Part shown: one piece after another, positions 44,058 to 55,824 of the stretch
Layout of the letters: the number at the start of each line of letters is the position of its first letter
How positions within the stretch are numbered: position 1 is the first letter of the stretch
From: Sphaerosporella brunnea
Lineage: Eukaryota; Ascomycota; Pezizomycetes; Pezizales; Pyronemataceae
Direction: 5' to 3'
Length of the DNA: 64,000 nt
Assembly (NCBI GenBank): GCA_008704415.1
Contig: VXIS01000237.1
Span: forward strand, 1 to 64,000
The notes under the pieces: generated by a model
Told to the model about the DNA's origin: nothing
The model's input: only the letters and a program-made list of their open reading frames with translations
The model's database searches: none
Program-made: the position numbers and the translations under genes

Positions 44058-46770
44058 TCATCGTCCATTGGTATCTGCTCCGTCTAGGCATAAACTCTCC
44101 AGGCTATGTCAACGGTGAATCAGCGAACTATCCTTTCTGAGCTAAGAGGAAATACTCACGGTGTAACCAAATTAGGATTGATGAAATCCATTCCATACTC
44201 CCTCTCCTCATCAAGAGTTCTCTGGATTCCATTGCTTTCTGCCGCACCTTCCCTAACACTCTTCAACGCGATATAGTTGTTCGCTGGCAAATAATTCTTA
44301 GTGTAATGCCAATAGCTCCACATCGTGAAAGCGAGAAGAGGGAGGATAAGTCCAGCACGTGTGAAAGCCTGCCGCAATGCCAGCCATCCTGCCATGGTGA
44401 GCTGGAAGACGAAAAGTCCAAGTATTACTCGGTAGACAATCATTGGCCAGGCTTTGCCTGTGGAGTGGCTAGGATGGTCCATGGCATAGAGGAGCTGGTA
44501 TTTGTAGGTAAAATATCCAAGGATAAAGTAGACCAGACCGAAGGTGAGAATGAAGACGCCACGTTCAAGGACACTGTAAACAATACAGATGATGAAGATT
44601 AGAATTGGCTGGGGTAGATAAAATCCGTATTGAAACATGGATGGCTGGTCCAGCTCTTGGTAGTCTATGAAGTGTCAGTCATTCGGTAAAAAAAGGCATC
44701 GTTTGGGTAGGTCACACCTCGTGGAGTTTTTGCGGTAATCTTGGTGATTGGATATAAAGTGACGGAGCCCAACTGCAAAAGGCGGAACGGAAACATGCCT
44801 AATCCTTGCAGGATGACTATACAGCAGATTAGCTGAGTAAAATTGAGTGTATGTTTGGCAAGACGTACTCAAGTTGACATAAAAAGGCCCAAGATCTTCC
44901 ACAGCCGTTGCAAGAAGCACGGCAATACTTCCGGTATCCTTAAATGACCCCTTCAGGGTCTCCCAAAAAGCATGAAAGTTGAATGCAGTACCGAATATAG
45001 TGAAAGCAAGAAATAAATTAAAGAAAGTGAAGAAAAAGTTCTTGCTAATTGTCGACAGCTCGACTTCCTCTCGGGAAACCAATCCCTGGTACTGAGAAAG
45101 CCAATCATAGAAATAAGGGACGGCCACGTTGAGCAAGGTCAGGACTGCTGTGGGCAGAAAATTCTGTACAAAGGAGCTCAGAAACGGGTTATCCTTGAGA
45201 GCATCGGCCAGTCCTGGCCACACACGCCGAATCTCTTGCATATTCCACAATCCGGCCAAGGCAGCAACAGGAATAAGCCAAAACACCGAAGAGAGTGTCA
45301 CGAAAATACTAATTGCCCATCCTCTGAGCAAGCGAGAGGTCCGTGAGAGATAGGTGTTTTTCCAAATGATATCTGACGGAGCTGGAGCTTGCCGAGCAAT
45401 CAATGCACCAGGAGTAGGATCAAGAAGTGTCTGCATTGCAACTTGCGCGGACGTGACTGTTCCCATGGTGACGAAGGCCAGCGGAGTAGGGCGATACTCT
45501 TTTCGCCTAGCCTCCGTGATGCAATCGTCTAGCTCTTGGAGCTTATTGGTGTAGTAATTGATGGCATCAATTCTTTTTGACCTGAGCTTGAGCTTTCCGT
45601 ACCGTTTCGTCAGTTTGGGACGGGAGGCGCGTCCTGATGGCCCGTCGAGCAAGGGCTGCGCTTCCTCATCCTGTGAGGCCTCATCTTGCGACTCCGGCTC
45701 AGCAGACAAGCTTCTCCGCTTCTTTTCTTTCTGATAAGCCGTGTGAACCTCCTCTAGTTTCCTCAATATATGCTGCCGCTCCTCGAGCAGTTTGTCCAAA
45801 GGGCCCCACTGTCGACAAATGGTGATCTTATCCACATTCCCGATGCGCAGGCTCTCGAGGTAATCCTTCAACGTACCTTCGGAGCGTAGCTCCTCCGGTA
45901 TTCCCGAGAGCTTGATGGTTCTGTCCGTGACCGTGGCCTGGCTTCCAAGATACGACTGCCGGACCTCAGTTACTTCCTGCGTCTGGTCCCACAGAAAGTA
46001 GTATGCCAGCCCGGTGAACACATATACGAAGATCAGAAGCGCCCAAAGAAATCCTGGGTCAGGCTTTACGGGTTTCAACGGCTTCTTTCCGTCGTCGTCG
46101 AAAATAGTCTGATCAATACTGAACCCAAGAACATGGGTTGTGATCTCCTTGAAGAGATTTCCATTTCCAAGGTACCTGTGAATCGGTACAAGGACCACTG
46201 CCGCAAGCACCGAAGCTACGCACAGGAAGCGAATCGCCATCTTGAAGAAAGCCAAAAACTAAGACATGTGAGCATTCGCTGCGAAGCGGCACGTGCCCAT
46301 CGAGCCGCGCTCACCACATAGGCGTCGAGACCGGCTGTAGCCAATATATCTGCATCTGTGATCCCCCATAGCGCCGGAATCCACCCGAACATCGAGGTAG
46401 GCAAATCTGGTAGTGGAGATGCTGCGTTCGCCATCGTCAGCTGGACGCCATGCCATCGCGCTTGTTCCGCGGATAGCCAACCATTTCGCACGCGGATTTT
46501 CCGTGCATAGTAGAACTGCGGCCATTTCGGTCGCAGGAGGCAAAACGTCGTGAAAGCGCCGAGACCGAGCAATAAGGATATTATGAGTTGCTGGATGATG
46601 TCCCTCTGCGCTGTAGTGACAATGTTGCGTTAGCGCAAGGTACTTGCAAAGATGAGAAGCTATGAAAGGAGCTGCAAACTCTGGTGGCGCGGATTAAACA
46701 AATGGTCATCTGGCGGCGCTGTTTCATCGTCGCCGTACTCGTATGTGGTGAAGAGAAAGCGCGCCGACAT
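44058..46770 (-). CDS. Csc1/OSCA/TMEM63-type mechanosensitive or osmosensitive channel (DUF221)
   Basis: A multi-pass membrane channel of the calcium-permeable stress-gated family; most fungal members are in the plasma membrane or vacuole. The first exon from 46770 is MSARFLFTTYEYGDDE...NPRHQ, then QRDIIQQLIISLLLGLGAFTTFCLLRPKW (first helix). The second part reads AFFKMAIRFLCVASVLAAVV and TDRTIKLSGIPEELRS, followed by the cytosolic RNA-recognition-like loop. The pore region includes DIIWKNTYLSRTSRLLRGW, NLFLAFTIFGTAFNFHAF and, after introns near 44820-44870 and 44650-44715, MFQYGFYLPQPILIFIICIVYSVL and FGLVYFILGYFTYKYQLLYAMD. The last exon gives PLESL...TNGR at 44058. At least six introns. 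The ion and the stimulus cannot be read from the sequence. Confidence 0.88.
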
Positions 46771-47226
46771 GGTCGCTGGGATTTGTCGTGTGCACGCAAA
46801 GGGAGGGAGAAGATCAGATCATAGGCGGGAGTGAGAGGTATGTAGCAGCAGCTAGCCACGTCAAGCTCAGACGCATGACGAGGTATTCCCTGCATGATCG
46901 GATGGTGTGTATTACAAAAGCACTCGCCGGCTATCTAGCACAATGACGTCACACTGAGATCTGAGAAGTCAAGGAGACAGGAGAGGAGATGGGACAGGTA
47001 GGTTCCGATGCGGGATGGCTGAGAAGACTCTGGCCCGGGTGCAACAGCGAATTCAAATCGACGGGTTAGGGTTGTCTGAGCACGTGCGATGCAAAGCCAC
47101 ACTTGAGCCACAACGCACATGGGAACGGTCTGGCTCGCATGCCCCACACTAAATTTACACTCAGCAGAGCCTCACGGAAACTTTTTTTCAACGGTCCCCG
47201 CCGCCGATCACCACACAACAACCGAC
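46771..47226. other. divergent promoter between the channel gene and RIX7
   Basis: 456 bp between two start codons. No clear repeat and no TATA box. Confidence 0.5.
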
Positions 47227-49775
47227 ATGAGACCGCCGCCCAGCAAAAACTCAGCTTCAGGCCGTCTCGCCAAAGCATTGGACGCCAAAGTCCTCTCCCT
47301 TGTGCGGCAATTTGTCTCCGAGCAGAGTTCCGACGAACCAACGCTCTCACTCAAGCTCTCTGCGATCTCGGCCTACGTTGCGTCGGATCCCTCGCTCACG
47401 CGGCACAAGAAACAAACCCTTGAGAAGTCTATAGAGCGTGCGCTTGATGTCCTCCGTGAAGAGGACGATGAGGAAGACGATCTTGATAGCGAGTTCGAGG
47501 GTCTTGAGGTCGGTAACTTGATGGTCCCGGACGAGAAGCAGAGCAACGCTGTAAACAAGAGGATCACGGAGATGTGGGGATTGAACTCCGGAGCTTCTAG
47601 TGATGCTGGCAAGGCCGGTGCTCCGCAGACGCCTAAGCCAGAGCTGCCACCGCAGCCAGCAGTGGAGCCCGTCGGAACGCCAGTTGCAGTCAGTGTTCCG
47701 CAGCCGCCAGGCTCGCCAAAACGAAGGAGAAAGGACAGGGGCGATGAAGGAAGGGCAAAACGACAGAAAGGTACTACGTTAGCGCTGCTAGAGTGTGCAA
47801 TGGCTGATTCAGGTGTCACCCAGCGGACAAGGAGAATCGGGATCCGCCAAAGAACGTGCTCTTGAAGGATTTGGGCGGCATAGACGATGCGGTAAATCAG
47901 TTGCTAGAGTTTGTCGCATTCCCATTGATGCATCCGGAGGTGTACGAATTCACCGGTGTCCCCATACCGCGAGGAGTTTTACTACATGGCCCGCCAGGGT
48001 GCGGAAAAACATTATTGGCCACTGCACTGGCTGGAGAGCTTGGATTGCCTTTCTTATCTGTTTCGGCGCCTTCGATAGTGTCGGGCATGTCTGGAGAGAG
48101 TGAAAAGAAAGTTAGAGAATTATTTGACGAGGCCCGAGAAAAAGCGCCGTGCTTGATGTTTCTCGACGAAATTGACGCAATCACGCCGAAACGTGAGAGT
48201 GCTCAGCGGGAAATGGAGCGGCGTATTGTTGCCCAGATGTTGACTTGTATGGACGGTAAGTTGCTGCTTTCAAGCTATGTGCGGTGTCAATTTGACAAAT
48301 CTTTAGACCTGAGGCCGGAAAACAACGAAGGCAGGCCGGTCCTGATAATTGGAGCAACTAACAGGCCAGACAGTCTTGATCCTGCCTTGCGGCGAGCTGG
48401 ACGGTTTGAAAAGGAGATCTGCCTGACTGTCCCAGACGAAGAGGCTCGGGAAAAGATTATCAGGGTCTTATGCCAAAAGCTGAGGCTCTCAGGCGATTTC
48501 GATTTCCGGATGCTCGCGAAAAAGACACCTGGCTTTGTTGGTGCAGATCTCAGCGCCCTCACAGCTGAGGCCGGTCGCGCAGCCATCAACCGGATATTCC
48601 AGACATTGAAAACCAGCCCCGTGATAACGGAACGGCCACCACCACCAGCAGAAGATGTTATTGACGGGGATTCGTCGGCGATGGACGTCGATCCTCCCCA
48701 GCAGCCTGTCAATAACTCTACAACCCTCACTACGGTTGATGTACACCGGCCTAGCAGTCTGATACAAAACTTTCTCGCCGCCTATCCCACAAAACTTACC
48801 GAAGAACAACTCACCCCCCTTACTATCACGCACGACGACTTTCTCGTTGCCGTACCTAAAATCCAGCCCTCTTCCAAAAGAGAAGGCTTTGCAACTGTGC
48901 CCGATGTCACTTGGGACGCTATTGGTGCTCTCCAGTCCATCAGACAAGAACTGCAAATGTCCATTGTTCTTCCAATTCAAGATCCCGAGTTGTTCGCAAC
49001 AGTGGGCCTGAACAAGCCCATAGGCGTGCTTCTCTGGGGACCGCCAGGTTGCGGAAAAACTCTCCTCGCAAAGGCGGTGGCCAACGAAAGTCACGCGAAT
49101 TTCATATCAGTCAAGGGTCCGGAACTGCTGAACAAATATGTTGGAGAATCAGAGCGGGCAGTACGGCAAGTCTTTGCGCGGGCAAGGGCCAGCAAACCCT
49201 GCGTCATTTTCTTCGACGAACTGGATGCGCTGGTGCCCCGCCGCGACGATGCTCTGAGTGAAAGCAGCGCAAGAGTGGTCAACACGCTTTTGACAGAGCT
49301 GGACGGCTTGGAGGACCGCCAGAGCGTTTACGTGGTGGCGGCTACCAACAGGCCAGACGTTATCGACCCGGCTATGCTCAGACCAGGCCGACTCGATAAG
49401 CCGCTCCTTGTGGACCTTCCAACCGAAGATGAGCGCTTTGAGATCCTCAAGACTATCTGCCGTAAATCTCCATTGGCGCCCGACGTGAATCTTGAGGCTT
49501 TGGCAAGAGATAAGCGTGCGGACTGCTTTTCGGGAGCGGATCTGAATGCTCTGGTCAGAGAGGCCACCACCTCTGCGCTGAGGAGGGCGGTGTTCGACGA
49601 GGGCGGTATGGCGGTGGTCAGAGAAAAGGCCCAAGGGAAGAACGGCATGAAGGTGTGGGTTAGCATGGTTGACTTTGAGATTGCGTTTGCAAAGGTGCGG
49701 CCGAGTGTAACTCGTGAGCAGAGGGCAGGATACAAACTGCTTGCGACGAAGTTTGGAGTTCACCAGCAGAAGTGA
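47227..49775 (+). CDS. RIX7: Rix7/NVL-type tandem AAA ATPase, ribosome biogenesis
   Basis: A nucleolar/nuclear AAA unfoldase that releases Nsa1 from pre-60S particles. The N-terminus MRPPPSKNSASGRLAKALDAKVL is followed by an acidic segment (EEDDEEDDLDSEFEG) and a basic signal (KRRRKDRGDEGRAKRQK). An intron starting near 47772 leads to DKENRDPPKNVLLKDLGG. D1 has Walker A GPPGCGKT, Walker B CLMFLDEIDAI and GATNRPDSLDPALRRAGRF. After an intron (48256-48306) and a linker with SSAMDVDPPQQP comes D2: VTWDAIGALQSIRQEL, Walker A GPPGCGKTLLAKAVANES, Walker B CVIFFDELDAL, and AATNRPDVIDPAMLRPGRLDK. It ends HQQK. Two AAA cores with a Rix7-like N-terminus fit this assignment better than Cdc48 or Afg2. 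Confidence 0.93.
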
Positions 49776-49876
49776 GCTTTGTGGAGTGTAGAATCGGGGT
49801 TAGATACCGTTTGGAGTTTGGTTTTTTGAGGGGACGTCTTTTTTGCGTTGCGATTATGTATTCAGTGTCGTCGCTA

Positions 49877-50352
49877 AAGCTTCTCCACGGCTCCGCTCCA
49901 CTCCACAATGCGCCGCCCAATCACAACTAATCACTCAGCCGTGGTAGGAAAAATTTTCGGGTTTTCCGCGTTGCGCCACCGTGGAAGCCACCGCACGCTC
50001 ACTTTGCTCTATGTATATATAGATAGGGACACAGGGGGAGATGATGGGGTAGTGAAGCTGGGTGGTTGGAAGGTGGTGGAGAGGTTGCGGGTGGTAGATG
50101 ATGGGCGGATTTCTGAGGATGAAGTCAAGCGTTGATTCACAGCTAGCACTCGTACTCATTCAACCCTCACGGTATACAATTCTGTAACATTCTATCACCT
50201 GCCACTACGCTCCTCCACGGCTCCGCTCCAGATCCTAGAGCTGCGCTCCACAATGCGCCGCACAATCACAGCTAATCACTCAGCCTCTGGTAGGGTAAAT
50301 TTTCCGTGTTGGGCCACCGTGTTGCTGCGGCTCACTTTGCTCTATCATATAG
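49877..50352. repeat. direct repeat of a ~130-bp unit
   Basis: Unit 1 (from about 49877) and unit 2 (from about 50208) both carry CTCCACGGCTCCGCTCCA, CACAATGCGCCGC, AATCACANCTAATCACTCAG, GGCCACCGTG-type text and CTCACTTTGCTCTAT, and both end in a small palindrome near TATATAGATAG or ATATAGTGATAG. Unit 2 has a 17-bp insertion (GATCCTAGAGCTGCGCT). No function is suggested. Confidence 0.7.
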
Positions 50353-50526
50353 TGATAGTTCTGGAAGCCTATACTTAAGTGGTAGCTCGCAAGGAGGGTT
50401 TGAAACATCGGTTATCTGGCCAAAGCTGAGCTGGGTAACCCCAAAATCAAGCGTGGGCAAATATGCCACCGAGGAGTCCTATGCCATAAAGTCGCATAAA
50501 ACACACCACACACCACGACCAAGGCC

Positions 50527-50865
50527 CCAAAAGCCCTCGCCTCCAGATACTACCAGCTTAGACTGAACAAAGCACCGACCGCCCCCTACCTGCTACGGAC
50601 GAATAGGAGGGCGGACGACAAATGCTGGTTCTGTGCAAACAAACCAACCCAGACAAGAGACCACCTCCCCAAATCCTGCGCCAGATGGAGGAAGGAGCAG
50701 GCGGTGTTATGGAAGGCAGTGGCCGAGGCTACCAAGTATAAGAAGGAAGGGCCTATAAGGAGGAAGCACAACATCTCTGTCAGGGTCCTGTTGTCAGACG
50801 AGTGCTGTACGGAGGCGGTTTTGGCCTTCCTGAGTAGCACCAAAGTGGGGGTATGGCCGGGCTAA
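50527..50865 (+). pseudogene. 3' end of a Tad1-like non-LTR retrotransposon (LINE)
   Basis: One open frame without a start reads KALASRYYQLRLNKAPTA, then YLLRTNRRADDKCWFC, KPTQTRDHLPKSCARWRKEQ and ends STKVGVWPG. The CWFC...H...C pattern followed by ARWRKE matches the zinc-knuckle-like C-terminal segment of fungal LINE ORF2 proteins (CWWC...QTREHL...C). Reverse transcriptase and endonuclease domains are absent, as expected for a 5'-truncated LINE. Confidence 0.65.
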
Positions 50866-51125
50866 GCCCAAGAATATTCTTCCTGACATATAACCTTTCA
50901 TATACGAGTTTCCTTAGTGCCTCTTCACACCCCTTTCCTTTTCTCCTTTCCTTAGAAGTTTCAGCCCCAGAGTAGGACTCGAGCCTAGGGGCAGTATGTA
51001 GCTTCTTCTTTATGTCATGGCCGCAAGCGGCCGAATACATTATGATTAAAACAAAAACCACACACCACGACACCACTAAAACTCAATAAAAAAATAACCC
51101 CAAAAATCGGAAAAAAATTCCTGCA

Positions 51126-51180
51126 AGCGAGGGAGGGTTAGAGCTAGGGTTAGGGCCTAAGTTAGGGTGCGGGTCAGGGC
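51126..51180. repeat. degenerate telomere-like repeats
   Basis: GGGTTAGAGCTAGGGTTAGGG followed by CTAAGTTAGGG and related units resemble TTAGGG repeats, with interruptions. It lies far from any visible chromosome end, inside the repeat island. Confidence 0.5.
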
Positions 51181-51350
51181 TACGAGTTCGGAGTAAGTGG
51201 TGAGGGTTAATGGTTAATGTGGATTATTTTTATCAAATTCTTGCTCTAAAAATTGAGAAAAACTTGGACCATTTACAACATGGCGTGATATTTTTTTAAA
51301 AAACTCTCTTTAATTTTTGGTGCCTGTTTTTGTGTTTCGTTGTTGCATTA

Positions 51351-51685
51351 GGGGTATTCAATTTGGCTGAAAACGGCACCATATATGGGTACCAGAATAT
51401 GGACGTCTACTTTTCATTTCAGGCACATAATATGCGTTTTCGTTTTAATGATGGTCGGGGATCAATAAAGCTCCAAATACCCCACCGACTATGGCCCTCC
51501 GCATAATCCTGGCATTCACCGGAATCAGGCGCAAAACAAGCGACAAGAGGAAACAACTTTTACGGCGCATAATATGCCCAATTTTAGGCATCTTTTATTG
51601 GGGGTATTCAACTACAGCTACCTATTATGCTATCGCTAATCGGCGACCCCTATATGGTGCCGTTTTCAGCCAAATTGAATACCCC
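51351..51685. mobile_element. 335-bp inverted-repeat element (GGGGTATTCAATTTGG termini)
   Basis: GGGGTATTCAATTTGGCTGA at 51351-51370 and its exact complement ending at 51685 are flanked by TA on both sides. The arms pair for about 38 bases, to CACCATATATGGG / CCCCTATATGGTG. Weaker internal pairing involves CATAATATGC. There is no transposase. Confidence 0.75.
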
Positions 51686-52206
51686 TATTGGAATTTTTTT
51701 TCAATTTCAGGCTCTGTGGCATAAAACTCCTCGGTGGCACTTTGCTGGTTACCCAGCTCAGCTTCCGGAATTGAGCTTCTAGGGATGGGTTATATATGAG
51801 TGACAAATGATGACTTGAAGGACTCGGGCGTAGTCTTTTGGAGGAGAAAGGGGTGCCGGCTGATCTTAGGAAATTGAGAGAAGGTAAAAGGATAATGAGT
51901 TTTTTGGTTGCCAGGCACTGGAAGGCCAGTAGGTTGTAGAGTATTTTTTTTCTTATGGAGGGTGCGCCCTACCGAAAAGCCCATTCACAAAATGTGAATG
52001 ATCCATTGTGATCGCGAGCAAAACTCTAGTACATACACATGTGAGCATCAAACAACGAACCGTGAGGCCAAAGCCAATCAGTCAGTACTGCTAGTAGTCT
52101 GCTACCGATGTCGAGTCTTCATTGATCAAATTATGCATGTATCCCAGCTACCACAAAAACTCGAACGCCAAAAAAAACACAAACGAAAAACACAAAAAAA
52201 GCCTGT

Positions 52207-54125
52207 TTATAAAACATCCTGGTAGGTAAATAGCTGGGTGTGAAGGACATTCATAGCTCGGATGGCATCCTTTTCTGCTATGACACAGCTAATGTTAATT
52301 TCGCTTGCACCTAAGGTTTTTTCTCAGTCAGGATTCGAGCCAAGCGAGGGCGAGATGGGACAAACCCTGGGATATCATCTCAATGTTGACATTCGCCTTT
52401 GCCAGAGTACTAAACATACGGCCAGCAATACCAATCATGTTCTTCATCTGCTTGCCCACCAAGCTCAAGATGGTGAGATTCCGGATGACATCGACGGAGC
52501 CGAAACGCTTCAGCTCTTCAACTGCACCCATGAGCGCGTGGTCCTTGACCTCGGACTGCAGCGCCATTGAGACATGGACCTCGGACGTCGAGATCAGATC
52601 CACACACAGCTGGTGTTTATCTAAGATCGAGAAGATACCCGCCAAAAATCCGTGGCTAAGGCTTTTTCGGTTTGAGTGTACGTTGAGAACGACGATGTTG
52701 CTCTTTGTAGTTACGGCGGTGGGACGCTGGAGGCGAGGCTGTAGCAAAGCATCGTGGGAGCGGTTGCGGACGTGCCGCGGGATCTCGTTGGGTGTGTCCT
52801 CGCCCTTTCGGGAGAGTGTGTCCGGGAAGATCATGGTGCCTTCACCGCTCGGGTTCTCGACGTTCTTGATGCGGATAGGAATCCGCGCTCGGATGACTTG
52901 CTCCATGGTGAATGGATGTATCACTTCGGAACCGTAGTAGGTGAGCTCCGCAGCCTCTTCGGGGGTAATCTGTGCGATCAACCGAGCGGTAACGACCTTC
53001 CGTGGGTCTGCGGTGAAGATTCCATCCACCTCTTTCCACACCTGGAGCTCGTGGGCGTCTATTCCCACTGCCAAAAGGGCAGCACAAAGGTCGGTGTATC
53101 CACGCCCAACAGAGGTCAACAGACTTCCCGGAACGACGCCAAAGTATCCTGGGAGAACACATCCCGTTAGCCCTGGCCGATAGCATATAGGAGGAATACC
53201 AACCTGTGACGACTGGTAGTCGGTCTTCACATAAAGCTAATCTCTCGGCCAAGCTCTTAGCGAGTGCGTCGTAAAAGTCCTGGTTCAGACCACCCTTGGA
53301 GGAGGCGTATGTTGAGGCGATGATGTTCTCCAGGTTGACGTATTCCGCATCAATGCCCTAACGACGTTAGCTTCTGCACCTTCAATCACATCCAGAAGGG
53401 TCCTTACCCGATCTTTGAGCAACGCAGTCATGAACATACAGCTCAGCTTCTCTCCGGTTCCGATGATAGCATCTTTAGTCTTCGGACTGATTTCGTCGAT
53501 GACCTGTCGTCCCCCATCATTAGGAATCACTCCAGCAAAACACGCCCACACAGCCTTTCATACCTGCGCGGCGCCCAACAACCTCGCAAGACGTCCACAT
53601 TCGAGCTCAATCTCGCTTTCGAGAAGCTCGAGCACTCCGGGAGCCCTGACGTGTTTCCTGGCGGCATAGATATGGTCTTCGCGGATAGCATCAACAAGGC
53701 CCAGATAGAGGTGGGAGCCAGGTTTCAGCGCCTCTTCGGCAGCGAGGATCAGTCTGTGGCGTCAATTGACCTGCCGCACAGACGCGATTGCTCTCTGGTC
53801 GGCAGTGACTCACCGGTTTGTCGTTCCCTCAGCTTTGGTGTCTGTACTTCTTGCGGAACACACGATTGCGATCTTGTGATCCTTCATGTAATACCTGCCA
53901 CGGGAAAGAAAACGGTGAGCTAGGGAAGGACCGTGGAGGATGTTGTGGTAGTTACCCAACGATGTTCTCCACGATTTGCGCTGGAAACTTGCCGACGCTG
54001 GTTCCTCCGAACTTCTGCACCCACCAGCCGCCTGGGGCATCGTTCTTCCTCAGCAGTGGAGCACCATCCATGACAGAATTGTGTGATGCGGCCTCGTCGT
54101 GGGTAAGGGTAGAGTGCGGAGCCAT
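52207..54125 (-). CDS. HOM3: aspartate kinase (Hom3)
   Basis: The first enzyme of the aspartate family pathway (Asp to 4-phospho-Asp, toward Thr and Met), normally inhibited by threonine. It starts MAPHSTLTHDEAASHNSV at 54125 and soon shows WVQKFGGTSVGKFP (substrate/ATP site). Several introns follow; segments include YYMKDHKIAIVCSARSTDTKAEGTTN, VIDEISPKTKDAIIGTGEKLSC, YFGVVPGSLLTSVGRGYTDLCAALLAV and WKEVDGIFTADPRKV. Two ACT domains end the protein: NIVVLNVHSNRKSLSHGFLAGIF...VDLISTSEVHVSMAL and LTILSLVGKQMKNMIGIAGRMFSTLAKANVNIEMISQG. The last exon after an intron near 52310-52370 gives GASEINISCVIAEKDAIRAM and ends YQDVL. Confidence 0.95.
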
Positions 54126-54557
54126 GGAACTAAAGGACAAGTCCAGAGTTGCGGGGGATGCGAAGAAATCAGCAATTGAAAGCGAATTTTCAGCTAGAAG
54201 TCATCCCTTTGCCCTCCCGCAGCTTCGACGGGCTTATTTATACCAAGCTGTCTCACCACTTTTCCGCCGTTATGCTTATCGGATAGTGGGGTCGGTCGGT
54301 CAGCCACTTGGCGCCGCCTTTGTTTGCTTTACGCGGACGCGCTAGCAAAAGAAAGTAAATTTTCTTCTGCTTCAGGCACGCAATTTCATGTGACTTGACA
54401 CGTGACACAGAGAAACATCAATTCTCACTCGGCAGCCGAATATTTTCGGTTGGATCGGTTCTCGTGCTTGCAGCGCTTCGAGAAAGGGCTTGCTCGCCTG
54501 TGTACTACAGAGCGCAAGTGTGTGGGCGTAAAGTACTAGAGTACATCATCCCCTCGC
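54126..54557. other. intergenic region between HOM3 start and MSW1 end
   Basis: HOM3 promoter and MSW1 3' flank. No Gcn4-type TGACTC core stands out; TGTGACTTGACACGTGAC near 54389-54406 contains a CACGTG E-box, a possible regulatory site. Confidence 0.4.
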
Positions 54558-55824
54558 CTATGCCAGCCCCATAGCATGTCGCACAAGTACCATGGTCTCT
54601 TCGGCACTCTCCCTTGCCTTCCTCGCGCCCTCCTCGGCAACGATCTCCAGATATCTGTCACCCTCCTTTGAGATCCTCTCATACTCATCTCTAATCGGCC
54701 TCAGCCCCTCAATCACTATCCCAGCCACCTTATCCTTCAGCTCCTTCATAGTACAATCTTTCAGTTCGTTGGCAACGTTGTGGAAATCTGTCCGCCGCTG
54801 CATGTGTGCATATATTTGCACTAGATTTGAGACTCCTGGCCGTGCCCGTGGGTCGTATGTGACGCCTTCTTCAGAGTCAGTTACGGCTTTCTGGAACTTT
54901 TTGCTGATTTCTTCCGGAGTGTCGATTAGGAGGATCCGTGATGGTGGTTGGGGATCGGATTTGGACATTTTCTGGAGTGGATCACGGAGGGACATTACGC
55001 GGCGGGCGGGGGCTGGGGCCCTGTCAGCTGGCCTATATTAAAACTAAGGGATGGGGGTTAACAACATAGAACTGTCTTTGGAAGTGGAAACACAGTGCCA
55101 TAGGAACTGTGGAAGGTCCCGGCCACTTCTCGTGTGAATTCCAGATGCTGTGCTTGATCCTCCCCCACGGGGACCTCCGTAGCTCTGTGCACAAGGATAT
55201 CCGCCGCCTGCAAAACCGGGTACGAAAACAGACCAAGCTTCAGTCTCGGTGTGTTGTTCCCGGAGGCAAAAGCGTCTGCATCCTCGCCGACACCCAGTTT
55301 ACTCTGCGCCATCAGCTTAAGTTGAAGCTCCTCCACCTCGCACACCGATCACCCACCTTCCACTGCGTCATTCGGCTTAAGTACCCCGTGCTCGCTCCAC
55401 AACTCAATATCCACATCAACTCTGCGTGCTGCGGTACTCGCGATTGCTCGAATACTATGCTACGATTGGGATCGATTCCAACGGCGAGGATCGCGGCTAG
55501 CATTTCGCGGCGGTGCAGGCGGAGGGCCTCGGGAGCTTGCCTCTGTGTTATTGCGTGTAGGTCGACAATGCTGAAGATGAGCTTGTCTGAGGGTGACGCG
55601 GAGGATTGGAGATCGGCCCATTGTCGCAGTGCGCCGAGGTAGTTGCCGAGATGCGGGACGCCTGTGGGTTGGATGCCGGAAAAGACTACTTTGGGGGCAT
55701 TACTGGAGTGTTGCGTGGATAGAAACCGCCGTGCAGGGCAGGAGAACCTTTGGGTGGAGAGGAGAATGCGGGGCATTGGTCTACCTAAGTTTGACGGGGA
55801 ACGAAGAACCTCGCGTTGGAACAT
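54558..55824 (-). CDS. MSW1: mitochondrial tryptophanyl-tRNA synthetase
   Basis: Class I synthetase for mitochondrial tRNA-Trp. The N-terminus from 55824 (MFQREVLRSPSNLGRPMPRI...SCPARRFLST) is basic and free of acidic runs, as for an import signal. The bacterial-type core follows: KVVFSGIQPTGVPHLGNYLGALRQW (HIGH-like), IVDLHAITQRQAPEALR, SRVPQHAELMWILSC and GYLSRMTQWK. A first intron joins this to SKLGVGEDADAF near 55300; then YPVLQAADILVHRATEVPVGEDQAQHLEFTR. After an intron near 55030-55080 come DPLQKMSKSDPQPPSRI (KMSKS) and ARPGVSNLVQIYAH. The end is VRHAMGLA at 54558. The exact acceptor of the last intron is not settled. A second Met (MPRI) could also start translation. Confidence 0.93.

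Larger units (their letters stand above)
50418..51768. repeat. inverted arms framing the repeat island
   Basis: GGCCAAAGCTGAGCTGGGTAACC...GCCACCGAGGAG at 50418-50490 returns as its complement at 51714-51768, with several differences and one small gap. These arms enclose the LINE tail, the telomere-like text and the 335-bp element, so the island could be a composite insertion or two facing copies of one repeat. Confidence 0.6.
49776..52206. other. 2.4-kb repeat island without an intact gene
   Basis: Contents left to right: a duplicated ~130-bp unit (49877 and 50208), inverted arms (50418-50490 and 51714-51768), a LINE tail (50527-50865), telomere-like text (51126-51180), an inverted-repeat element (51351-51685), and the HOM3 3' flank. 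Listed separately below. Confidence 0.65.
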
